DNA of 64,000 nucleotides from JBFJKD01 sp038106145 (GTDB lineage: Bacteria; Pseudomonadota; Gammaproteobacteria; Pseudomonadales; Porticoccaceae). Each line of letters opens with the position of its first letter. Position 1 is the first letter of the stretch. The translations under genes and the position numbers were made by a program. Below, piece by piece: positions 55,184 through 62,118 of this stretch. Location of the stretch: NCBI GenBank assembly GCA_038106145.1, contig JAYODD010000011.1, positions 1-64,000 on the forward strand. The letters run 5' to 3'. A model generated the notes under the pieces. That model was not told the DNA's origin. It made no database searches and saw only the letters and a program-made list of their open reading frames with translations.

Positions 55184-55294
55184 ATGAGTGCGACAACCAG
55201 TGACAAACAGGTTTGGACTGGCATTGTAATGACCGTGGCGGCGTTGGTAGTGGTGATGTTCGTCGCGATAACGGTAGCTAACCTGGTGGGCTAG
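55184..55294 (+). CDS. 36-residue single-pass membrane peptide
   Basis: A tiny gene encoding SATTSDKQVW at the polar N-terminus, then one continuous hydrophobic helix of about 24 residues (TGIVMTVAALVVVMFVAITV region), ending ANLVG and TAG at 55292-55294. GGAGG at 55173-55177 is well spaced for the ATG. Its promoter looks oxygen-responsive. Peptides of this size often attach to membrane enzymes such as terminal oxidases; I recognise no specific family and name no partner. Confidence 0.72.
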   Translation: MSATTSDKQVWTGIVMTVAALVVVMFVAITVANLVG

Positions 55295-55704
55295 GTCCCA
55301 GGCAGTGGCCGGCTTTGTCGGTGCACTGAGCGAACTGAGAGCCTGAGCCCGGAGGCTGGCGTCAATGTAAGTGGGTTTTGCCGCGCGGTGGAATAGTTCC
55401 AGGAAAAACCCGCAAGCACGTAAACTCCGTTTGCCGATACCGATAACGTCATTAATTCTCGCCGAACCTGCCGGCAGGCCGTCGTAATGCTTCTACGGTT
55501 TGCAATCGGGATCGTGTCCAGGTGTGTTGTGCATATAAAAAAGCATTTATATAACAAAGAATAAACCCTCAGCGAGAAACCCCAAGCCCCGAGAGTCCCT
55601 CTTCCTTTCCCCACCCGCCGTTGCATCAGGTTGTGTCGAGTTAACAACATTCAAATCGCCGATAACCCGGAATAATGTGGTGGCCCAGTCTGAAAATTGT
55701 TAGC
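55295..55704. other. Leader-side intergenic stretch with no supported gene
   Basis: About 410 bases between the membrane peptide and the riboswitch. Possible sigma28-like -10 octamers appear (GCCGATAC at 55433, ACCGATAA at 55439, GCCGATAA at 55658), but none has a convincing -35 at the right distance. A 119-codon minus-strand frame here lacks a ribosome-binding site and protein-like character. Confidence 0.5.
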
Positions 55705-55710
55705 TATACT
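55705..55710 (+). promoter_or_regulatory. -10 element preceding the riboswitch
   Basis: TATACT matches TATAAT in 5 of 6 positions and would place transcription start at about 55717, the 5' edge of the aptamer. No good -35 is present, so an activator or alternative factor may be needed. Confidence 0.45.
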
Positions 55711-55716
55711 CAGGGG

Positions 55717-55815
55717 GCAGATACAAGGAAAAAGCCAAACTCGCAGTGATGCGGGGTCGGAAAGCTACCGGTCTGGAGAGTGAAGACTAGACGGCGGAGC
55801 TGCCCGAGTACACGG
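55717..55815 (+). promoter_or_regulatory. Cyclic di-GMP-I (GEMM) riboswitch
   Basis: The stretch follows the GEMM-I layout. A GCCAAAC strand enters P2, a 6-bp stem (55740-55745 with 55750-55755) capped by a GTGA GNRA tetraloop. Then comes GGGTCGGAAAGCTACCGGTCT, corresponding to the conserved GGGACGCAAAGCC...GGCCT core, a variable hairpin, and AGACGGCGGAGCTGCCCGAG, corresponding to the tetraloop-receptor arm. A 7-bp hairpin (55923-55940) before the start codon could be the expression platform. The only correctly placed gene is the VWA protein at 55977. Family assignment is by pattern matching from memory of the consensus. Confidence 0.75.
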
Positions 55816-55922
55816 ACTTTGTGGAGTGACTGTGCTGCTGATTGCGGTCTGCAAATTGTTCGGTGTCAGTTTGGGTAATGGATTTGATGGGCGCCAGGCT
55901 GGTATTTCACTGAGCTGGGCCG

Positions 55923-55940
55923 ATACACCCGCTGGTGTAT
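55923..55940 (+). repeat. Short hairpin in the riboswitch leader
   Basis: ATACACC and GGTGTAT form a perfect 7-bp stem with a CGCT loop, 37 nt before the VWA start codon. There is no T-run, so if it works as the switch platform it acts on translation or RNA stability rather than as a standard terminator. Confidence 0.5.
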
Positions 55941-55976
55941 TGGTAATCAACGTAATCAAACAAAAGGAACTTTGTT

Positions 55977-57104
55977 ATGGATATGCAACGTTTACCAAGA
56001 AAACTACCCCTGTTAACCGCAATGGGCTGCCTGAGCTTCGGCCTGGGCTTTAGTGCGCCTACGGTAGCTGTGGAAGAAGGGGTTTGTGGACCCATGGATG
56101 TGGTGTTCGTGGTCGATGATACCGGCAGTATGGGCGATGCCATCACCAATATTCAGGCGGGCATCGCCAGTATTGCTGCGGATGTCGTCACCGCCTCCGG
56201 TGGAGATTATCAGATGGGCCTGGTCACCTTTAAGGACAATCCCGCAACGGTTGTTGACCTCGCCCCCGTCAATGGTGCCGCCGTGCTCGCAGGGGTTGGC
56301 GTCCTGACTGCCTCTGGTGGCCTTGGGGGTCCAGAGGCTTCCGATGCCGCTTTGGATATGGTGGTTAATGGCACGGATGTGGCTTCGGGAGCGGGTTGTA
56401 CCGGAGTGCCGTTTAATAATGCCGGATTCCGCCCGGGCGCCGACAAGCTGGCGATTATGCTAACCGATAATTTACCCGGTGGTTGTGATGATACGTTTAC
56501 TCCAGGGGTGGACGATACCAATGCCGCCCGGGTGGCCAGTGACGCCTCAGCCGCGGGCATCAGTATCTCGGCGATTTACAATGCCAACTCTCCCAGTCCC
56601 ACTGTGGTCGGTATTATGAACCACTACGCGGTCACCACCGGGGGTGTATTCGCTATCACCCCGAGTAATGGATCCGGTACGGACACGGTTATCACCGATC
56701 TGATCGCTGCCTGTGGTAGTTCGGCAGACGGTTGTCCGCTGTCCCAGGGCTACTGGAAAAATCACGAGGAGGATTGGCCCGTTACTGAGTTGACCATCGG
56801 TGGAACTGTCTATGACCAGGGGCAATTGCTGGAAATTCTCACCACGCCACCGAAGAGAGGTAATTCCTATCTGATTCTAGCTCACCAGTTGATTGCGACA
56901 TTGCTCAACATTGCCAATGGCTCCAACCCGGCGTTTATCAATGATACGGTGGTGGCTGCTGACGCTGCTTTGGTCGGAGTGAACCTGTTGGGAGGCTATA
57001 TCAAGAACAGCAGCTTGAATGCGCTGGCGGGTATCCTCGACGACTACAACAATCGTGAGCTGACGCCGGACTGTAACGACCCGGAGGCGTCAGGTTCGCA
57101 GTAA
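55977..57104 (+). CDS. Secreted VWA-domain protein with C-terminal YWKNH domain
   Basis: A 375-residue exported protein. A signal peptide spans about 1-32. The VWA domain (about 40-245) has an intact MIDAS (D47-x-T49-x-S51 in VVDDTGSM) and a second acidic site at D164 (MLTDNLPGG). Cysteines at 37, 141, 170 and 246 suggest disulfides. The C-terminal domain (253-365) has the GYWKNHEEDWPV signature, then an ILAHQLIATLLNIANG segment, a domain found in many secreted bacterial proteins of unknown role. AAAGGA precedes the ATG. It is downstream of a c-di-GMP riboswitch, suggesting an adhesive or matrix function. Confidence 0.85.
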   Translation: MDMQRLPRKLPLLTAMGCLSFGLGFSAPTVAVEEGVCGPMDVVFVVDDTGSMGDAITNIQAGIASIAADVVTASGGDYQMGLVTFKDNPATVVDLAPVNGAAVLAGVGVLTASGGLGGPEASDAALDMVVNGTDVASGAGCTGVPFNNAGFRPGADKLAIMLTDNLPGGCDDTFTPGVDDTNAARVASDASAAGISISAIYNANSPSPTVVGIMNHYAVTTGGVFAITPSNGSGTDTVITDLIAACGSSADGCPLSQGYWKNHEEDWPVTELTIGGTVYDQGQLLEILTTPPKRGNSYLILAHQLIATLLNIANGSNPAFINDTVVAADAALVGVNLLGGYIKNSSLNALAGILDDYNNRELTPDCNDPEASGSQ

Positions 57105-57146
57105 ATAGTTGCAGATTTATTTCCGTGAATCCTCACATGAAAACGA

Positions 57147-57174
57147 GCCACCGCACACATTGGGTGGCTTTTTT
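57147..57174 (+). terminator. Rho-independent terminator after the VWA gene
   Basis: GCCACC (57147-57152) pairs with GGTGGC (57163-57168) and is followed by a run of six T. It ends the riboswitch-VWA transcription unit 43 nt after the stop codon. Confidence 0.85.
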
Positions 57175-57384
57175 GTATTTTTTGTGCGCAAAGCGCTGTG
57201 TTGTAAGGCCTCTGTGCGGCTGTTGTGAAGTTGTTTTCCATTGTTCGCTCGACAGTCGCACCGTCAGGATTTACCGCACGCAGGAATTAAACCTTATCCA
57301 ACATCAGGAGGGCCGCCTTTGTAAAACGCGATAGTTGAGGCTGCAAGATTGATTTTTCACGCCTGAACTTTTCTGGAGGTTTCT

Positions 57385-57592
57385 ATGGGTGGTGATCTGG
57401 ATTTACATTCTGTGATAGATAATGCACACCCGGTCCGGGCCGGTTACATAAAAAAATACCTGCACACGCCTGCGCAAACTCAATGCCGAAAAACTCGAGA
57501 AGCATTTGGCAGAGGGTGCCGAAGCCGGGCTACAGGAATTATCGGCAACGTATAGTCAGGCTATGAAGCAAACCAAAAAATTGTTTGGCTAA
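57385..57592 (+). pseudogene. Small gene with a frameshift at an A7 run
   Basis: GGAGG is ideally spaced before the ATG at 57385. The first frame reads GGDLDLHSVIDNAHPVRAGYIK up to seven A residues (57450-57456), after which it degenerates. Removing one A joins it to RLRKLNAEKLEKHLAEGAEAG and a QAMKQTKKLFG terminus, stopping at TAA 57590-57592. The result is a 68-residue, charged, helical protein of unknown family. Polymerase slippage at A7 could still produce it, or this is decay or sequencing error. A terminator follows. Confidence 0.65.
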
Positions 57593-57645
57593 AACCTTAG
57601 TTGCCTGGTGGTTACTTATTCCAATTGGCTATCAGGTGTAGGATT

Positions 57646-57694
57646 AGCCTCCGTAACGCTAGCAATTTAGCTAGGTATTATCGGAGGCTTTTTT
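57646..57694 (+). terminator. Terminator after the A7 gene
   Basis: AGCCTCCG (57646-57653) pairs with CGGAGGCT (57682-57689), with an inner CTAGC/GCTAG stem, and is followed by a T-run to 57694. It isolates the small frameshifted gene as its own unit. Confidence 0.85.
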
Positions 57695-57856
57695 ATTGCA
57701 ACGGCACTGGGTTTGAACTGCTAAGAAAGTCACTGTCACAACGCCAGGACCGTGGGATGCGGGCACCCTGTGCCGAATTTGGCTCCCATTGGGAACTGTC
57801 GAATTTCGTGAGACAATCAGCCCGGTTAGCGAACAGCAACCCGCCATTGTGGCCCG

Positions 57857-58204
57857 ATGTGTTTGGCGCTCCGCGATGCGCTCAGGAAATGCTGCCCTGA
57901 TAGCAGCGCGTGGTACAAAGGTGGTGATGAAATCGCGATATTTTTGCCCGAATCGGACCGTGCGGCAGCCGAGGTAGTGTTTAAAAAAATACACCGAGAA
58001 CCGATGGCCCACGCTACTGTTCGCCAGTGGCCCATCGATTTCAGTGCAGGTGCCGCGATATTCAACCCTGCGCCGCCCAGTGTAGATACGGCATTGGGTA
58101 TGGCGGATCAGACAATGTTCGAGGTGAAAAAATCAGGGAAAAATAATGTCGTCTACAAAGAATACCACACACAACAACGGGCGCCCGCCGTTCCCGATGA
58201 ATAG
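57857..58204 (+). pseudogene. Truncated GGDEF-domain fragment
   Basis: A 115-codon frame containing only the second half of a GGDEF domain: LRDALRKCC, then KGGDEIAIFLPESD in place of the catalytic loop, then DFSAGAAIF and ADQTMFEVKKSGKNNVV, the usual C-terminal landmarks. The upstream half, with the D-x-D metal site, is absent, and the same frame hits a stop within 20 nt upstream of the ATG. It is a remnant of a second diguanylate cyclase and would not be active. It sits 45 nt before yaiI. Confidence 0.8.
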
Positions 58205-58246
58205 TTCTGTGCCGCTTCAGTGGCATTTTCCAGGTAGTGACACCTA

Positions 58247-58702
58247 ATGGAAATATGGGTGGACGCGGACGCCTGTCCGGTAGTGATCCAGGACATTTTA
58301 TACCGGGCGGCGCAGCGCACCCAGGTGATGCTGACGCTGGTGGCCAATCAGCCATTGCGCACTCCCGGATCCCCTTTTATTAAAACTCTGGTGGTAACTT
58401 CGGGGTTCGATATGGCGGACAATGAAATCGTGGGCCGGGTTGGCGATGGCGATCTGGTTATTACCGCTGATATTCCCCTGGCGGCTGAAGTGATTGCTAA
58501 AGGCGCACATGTCCTCAGTCCCCGGGGCGAAGTGTATACACGGGATAACATCCGGGCGAAGCTCAATATGCGGGATTTCATGGATACGCTGCGGGGCAGC
58601 GGCCTGCACGGCGGCGGCCCCGCGCCACTCAGTCAGGGGGATCGCCAGGCATTTGCCAACCATCTGGACCGATGGTTAACCCGTAGCGCCAAAAATCAAT
58701 AA
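58247..58702 (+). CDS. YaiI/YqxD (DUF188) family protein
   Basis: A 151-residue cytosolic protein opening MEIWVDADACP, with TSGFDMADNEIV and LVITADIPLAAE and the GGGPAPLSQ segment, all typical of the DUF188 family. These have a PIN-like fold with conserved aspartates (D6, D8), suggesting nuclease ancestry; the substrate is unknown. The ribosome-binding site is weak (CAGGTAGTG). It follows the GGDEF remnant and is probably transcribed separately. Confidence 0.9.
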   Translation: MEIWVDADACPVVIQDILYRAAQRTQVMLTLVANQPLRTPGSPFIKTLVVTSGFDMADNEIVGRVGDGDLVITADIPLAAEVIAKGAHVLSPRGEVYTRDNIRAKLNMRDFMDTLRGSGLHGGGPAPLSQGDRQAFANHLDRWLTRSAKNQ

Positions 58703-59137
58703 GACCTGTAACGGGTTAATCCACCGACCGGTTTTCGCCGGAAGGTAATTCGACCTGGCGGACTGAATTTCGTGGCGCTGCCATACTGCGCCGATTCAGG
58801 TATGAGGCTGGACCAATGGGCCTGTCTGATCGGAACCGACGGAGGGATTGTTGTCGGTTTCCCGGTGGGCCGGGGTGGGGGTGATTGCTGTGGTGAATCC
58901 ATACGCCCTGTATATTTGTCTGTCATTAGCGGGGTGGGGGTCCGGTGGCGATTCGGCATCTGCTGGTAACCGGTCCGATGATCCTTGCTGGATGCGGTAT
59001 CGTTGGGCAAATTGTAGTCTCAAAAATAGTTGGCGGTCATTGGCGTTTGTCCGGATAATAGCGCGCGTTTTATCTGGGTGCCCCGACGAAGGGGGACCAG
59101 ATACTGTCAAGTTATCCAGTGCGCAGGAGGTTGATCG
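58703..59137. other. Intergenic stretch with no recognised gene
   Basis: About 435 bases between yaiI and the lipoprotein gene. It is GC-rich with G-runs around 58870-58945. Overlapping frames on both strands (up to about 104 codons) are Pro/Arg/Gly-biased, lack ribosome-binding sites and look like chance. A promoter for the lipoprotein gene is expected near the end; I cannot place it. Confidence 0.5.
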
Positions 59138-59458
59138 ATGTTACACCGCGTGATGCTATTGGGGTTATTGTTGTCCGCAACGGTGGGCTGTACCTGGGTG
59201 GACATCAGTCCGGCTGGAAAGGAGGTCATGCTGGTTAAGCCCGCTAATGTGACTAACTGCCGCTATATTGGGGTTACAACCTCGACGGTGAAGGGGGCGA
59301 TCGGCAACCTGAACCGCCCAGAGCACAAGGTCACCGAGGAGTTGCAAACCATGGCGAGAAATCAGGCAGCGGTGATGGGTGGCGACTCGATTATCGCCAG
59401 GCGAGAAACCCGCACGCAAAGCACCCAGGCGTTTGATGTGTATAAATGCGGTTATTAA
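59138..59458 (+). CDS. DUF4156 lipoprotein
   Basis: A 106-residue lipoprotein: signal peptide LLGLLLSATVGC with the lipidated cysteine at C18, then a compact domain with KPANVTNCRYIG and a C-terminal MGGDSIIARRE...YKCGY segment, matching DUF4156 (YjeI-like). The residues after the Cys are not Asp, so outer-membrane sorting is likely. AGGAGG precedes the ATG by about 8 nt. The function is unknown. It is convergent with nspC. Confidence 0.85.
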   Translation: MLHRVMLLGLLLSATVGCTWVDISPAGKEVMLVKPANVTNCRYIGVTTSTVKGAIGNLNRPEHKVTEELQTMARNQAAVMGGDSIIARRETRTQSTQAFDVYKCGY

Positions 59459-59513
59459 CCATGGCCAGGCGCGGGCTCTGATTACGGCACTAAAGTAGTG
59501 GTGTGGTGAAATT

Positions 59514-59565
59514 AAAAAAACCGACTGGGGCCGGTGTGGCGGTATAAAAACCCTGGCCCCGGTTT
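59514..59565 (-). terminator. Terminator of the speA-CANSDH-nspC side
   Basis: Read on the minus strand, GGGGCC (59560-59555) pairs with GGCCCC (59532-59527), extended by CCGG/CGG pairs around a small bulge, and is followed by seven T (59520-59514). It lies about 25-75 nt beyond the nspC stop. Confidence 0.75.
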
Positions 59566-59589
59566 CTGCGATCCCGCGTTTCCCTAGTA

Positions 59590-60780
59590 TCAGGACAGGC
59601 GCTGTTTAAAATCGGCGTAACCAAACTCGCGAATAACCTCGAGTTCGTCCGTGCGGGAATCCCACAACGCGATTGCGGGGAGTTTAATGCCGTTAAAGGT
59701 GGATGTTTTCACCATGGTGTAGTGGGACATGTCGTCGAACATCAGCCGTTGTCCAACCTGTAATGGCTGCGCAAAACTGTAATCGCCGATCACATCCCCT
59801 GCCAGGCAGGTCATACCCCCCAGACGGTAGCGGTGTGCGTATTGGTTAGCATCCCCCGCGTCGAGGATCTGTGGGCGGTAGGGCATTTCCAGAATGTCGG
59901 GCATATGGCAGGTAGCCGAGGTATCGAGAATAGCCTGGGACATACCGTTCCAGCTGATGTCCAGTACTTCCGCCACCAATATGCCGGTGTGAATGGCAAT
60001 CGCCTCGCCCGGTTCGAGATAGACCTGCACCTGGTGTCGCGCGGCAAAATCCCTGATCAACGCGATCAGATCGTCGATCTGATAATCGTCACGGGTAATA
60101 TGGTGGCCACCGCCAAAATTTACCCATTGCATGCGCGGTAGCAGGTGACCGAATTTTTCCTCAACCACCTTTAATGTGCGTTGCAGCGGAGGCACATCCT
60201 GTTCGCACAGGGTGTGAAAATGCAGACCGCTGATGCCCTCCAGGGACTGTCCGCTAAATTGTGAAACGGGAATGCCAAGGCGCGAGCAGGGCGCGCAGGG
60301 ATCATAAATCGGCACCGTGCCTTCGGAGTGTTCCGGATTGATGCGCAGCCCAAATTCCAGTTCGGGGCGTTGCTGCCGCGCTGCTTTGACCAGCGGCTGG
60401 AAGCGTTGCCACTGGCCAAAGGAATTAAATACAACGTGGTGGGCAAAGCCGAGAATTTCCCGCAGATCCGCCTCCGTGTAGGCAGCCGAAAATACGTGGG
60501 TTTCGCCTCCGTAGTGCTCCGCACCGAGTTGCGCCTCGTGTAAACCGCTGGCGCAGGTGCCGGACAGGTAGCTGGAGACCAGTGGCCCCAGGCGCCACAG
60601 GGAAAATGCTTTAAGTGCCCCGAGGATTTTTGCGCCACTGCTGGATTGTACTTGCGCCAGTATGCGCAGGTTGCGCTCCACCGCGGCGCGGTCAACCACA
60701 AAGCATGGACTCGGTACGCGGCCGGCGTCGAAATTCGCAAAAGGATTATTATTCACAGGCGTCTGATCCGTTGCTGGCAT
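59590..60780 (-). CDS. nspC: Carboxynorspermidine/carboxyspermidine decarboxylase
   Basis: A PLP enzyme of 396 residues with an alanine-racemase-type barrel. The PLP lysine is K57 in GALKAFSLW; GGGHHITRDDYQ binds phosphate, EPGEAI follows, and DTSATCHMPD supplies the active-site Cys. It decarboxylates carboxynorspermidine or carboxyspermidine to the triamine, the last step of the aspartate-semialdehyde route. It lies 26 nt after the dehydrogenase gene on the same strand. Confidence 0.93.
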   Translation of the reverse strand: MPATDQTPVNNNPFANFDAGRVPSPCFVVDRAAVERNLRILAQVQSSSGAKILGALKAFSLWRLGPLVSSYLSGTCASGLHEAQLGAEHYGGETHVFSAAYTEADLREILGFAHHVVFNSFGQWQRFQPLVKAARQQRPELEFGLRINPEHSEGTVPIYDPCAPCSRLGIPVSQFSGQSLEGISGLHFHTLCEQDVPPLQRTLKVVEEKFGHLLPRMQWVNFGGGHHITRDDYQIDDLIALIRDFAARHQVQVYLEPGEAIAIHTGILVAEVLDISWNGMSQAILDTSATCHMPDILEMPYRPQILDAGDANQYAHRYRLGGMTCLAGDVIGDYSFAQPLQVGQRLMFDDMSHYTMVKTSTFNGIKLPAIALWDSRTDELEVIREFGYADFKQRLS

Positions 60781-60806
60781 GGACCAAACCTGTTGCGCTG
60801 CACCAC

Positions 60807-62006
60807 TTAGTCACCCAGTCCATTGTGGTCGAGTTCCACCACCTCCCACGGCAGGCCGTAGCGATTCAGATCCTCCATAAAAGGGTCTGGATCGAGCTGT
60901 TCCATATTCCATACCCCCGCGCGCGCCCATTTGCCTTCGAGCATCATTTTGGCGCCGATCATCGCGGGCACGCCGGTGGTGTAGGAAATTGCCTGAGATT
61001 GCACTTCCCGGTAGCAGGTTTCGTGATCGCAAATATTGTAGATGTAGACTATTTTTTTGTGTCCGTCCTTGACTCCGGTCGCGACGCAACCGATACAGGT
61101 TTTACCTTTGGTCAGGGGGCCCAGACTGGAAGGGTCCGGCAGTAGTGCTTTGAGAAACTGCAGGGGAATAATTTCCCTGCCCTCGTACATCACTGGATCA
61201 ATGCGCGTCATGCCGACGTTACCCAGCACTTCCAGATGTTTCAGGTAATTGTCCGAAAATGTCATCCAGAAGCGGGCGCGTTTGATTCCAGGAAAATGCT
61301 TGGCGATGGATTCCAGTTCCTCGTGGTACATCAAATAGATTTTTTTCGGGCCGATACCGTCGGGAAAATCGAATACACGGGACTCGGCCAGCGGCGGTGT
61401 CGTTTGCCATTCGCCGTCCTGCCAGTAGCGTCCTTCGGCGGTGACTTCGCGAATATTGATTTCCGGATTAAAGTTGGTGGCAAACGGCTGGCCGTGGTCG
61501 CCGGCATTGCAGTCGATGATATCCAGTTCGTGAATATCGTCGAGCAGATGTTTTTTGATGTAGGCGGTGTATACATTGGTAACTCCGGGGTCAAAACCGG
61601 AGCCCAGCAAAGCCATCAGGTTGGCTTGTTTAAATTTGTCGTGATAGGCCCACTGCCAGCTGTATTCGAACTTCGCCTCGTCGGGCGCTTCGTAGTTGGC
61701 GGTATCGAGGTAGTGAACGCCGGTTTGCAGGCAGGCATCCATAATAGTCAAATCCTGATAGGGGAGAGCAACGTTAATCACCAGCGACGGCTTTTCGCGG
61801 TTGATCAGCGCAACTAGTTCGGGCACGTTGTCCGCATCCACCTGCGCGACGTCGACAGGTCGCTTGATTTGCGCGGCGATTTTTTTACATTTTTCCAGGG
61901 TGCGACTGGCCAGTACAATGCTGGAAAATACTTCGGGTATCTGGGCGCATTTATGCGCGACCACGGCACCGACGCCTCCAGCGCCGATAATTAATACTTT
62001 TGCCAT
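60807..62006 (-). CDS. Carboxynorspermidine dehydrogenase (saccharopine dehydrogenase family)
   Basis: A 399-residue reductase with a Rossmann GAGGVG at 8-13. It condenses putrescine or 1,3-diaminopropane with L-aspartate semialdehyde and reduces the imine to carboxy(nor)spermidine. The sequence is of saccharopine-dehydrogenase type (DTANYEAPDEAKFEY; GFDPGVTNVY), and position next to nspC identifies the role. No diaminopropane-forming dat/ddc genes are in view; with speA adjacent, spermidine is the more likely product. Confidence 0.92.
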   Translation of the reverse strand: MAKVLIIGAGGVGAVVAHKCAQIPEVFSSIVLASRTLEKCKKIAAQIKRPVDVAQVDADNVPELVALINREKPSLVINVALPYQDLTIMDACLQTGVHYLDTANYEAPDEAKFEYSWQWAYHDKFKQANLMALLGSGFDPGVTNVYTAYIKKHLLDDIHELDIIDCNAGDHGQPFATNFNPEINIREVTAEGRYWQDGEWQTTPPLAESRVFDFPDGIGPKKIYLMYHEELESIAKHFPGIKRARFWMTFSDNYLKHLEVLGNVGMTRIDPVMYEGREIIPLQFLKALLPDPSSLGPLTKGKTCIGCVATGVKDGHKKIVYIYNICDHETCYREVQSQAISYTTGVPAMIGAKMMLEGKWARAGVWNMEQLDPDPFMEDLNRYGLPWEVVELDHNGLGD

Positions 62007-62118
62007 AGCGATGTTCTCCGTTACCAGTGGCTAGTAAGCGGTGCTTGAAGTCGGGAAACAACGGCTCCGACTCTATCCACTCCGCAATAAAATTAAATTA
62101 ATTGGTTAGTTTGAAAAA

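Noticed and set aside
55291..55650. 119-codon minus-strand frame between the membrane peptide and the riboswitch
   Set aside because: No ribosome-binding site, erratic composition, and it lies in the putative leader region; it looks like a chance frame.
55433..55665. Sigma28-like octamers upstream of the riboswitch
   Set aside because: GCCGATAC, ACCGATAA and GCCGATAA occur, but none has a good -35 at 11 nt, and the TATACT at 55705 fits the aptamer start better.
58796..59110. 104-codon minus-strand Pro/Arg-rich frame before the lipoprotein gene
   Set aside because: Overlaps other equally long chance frames, has no ribosome-binding site, and its composition follows local GC bias.
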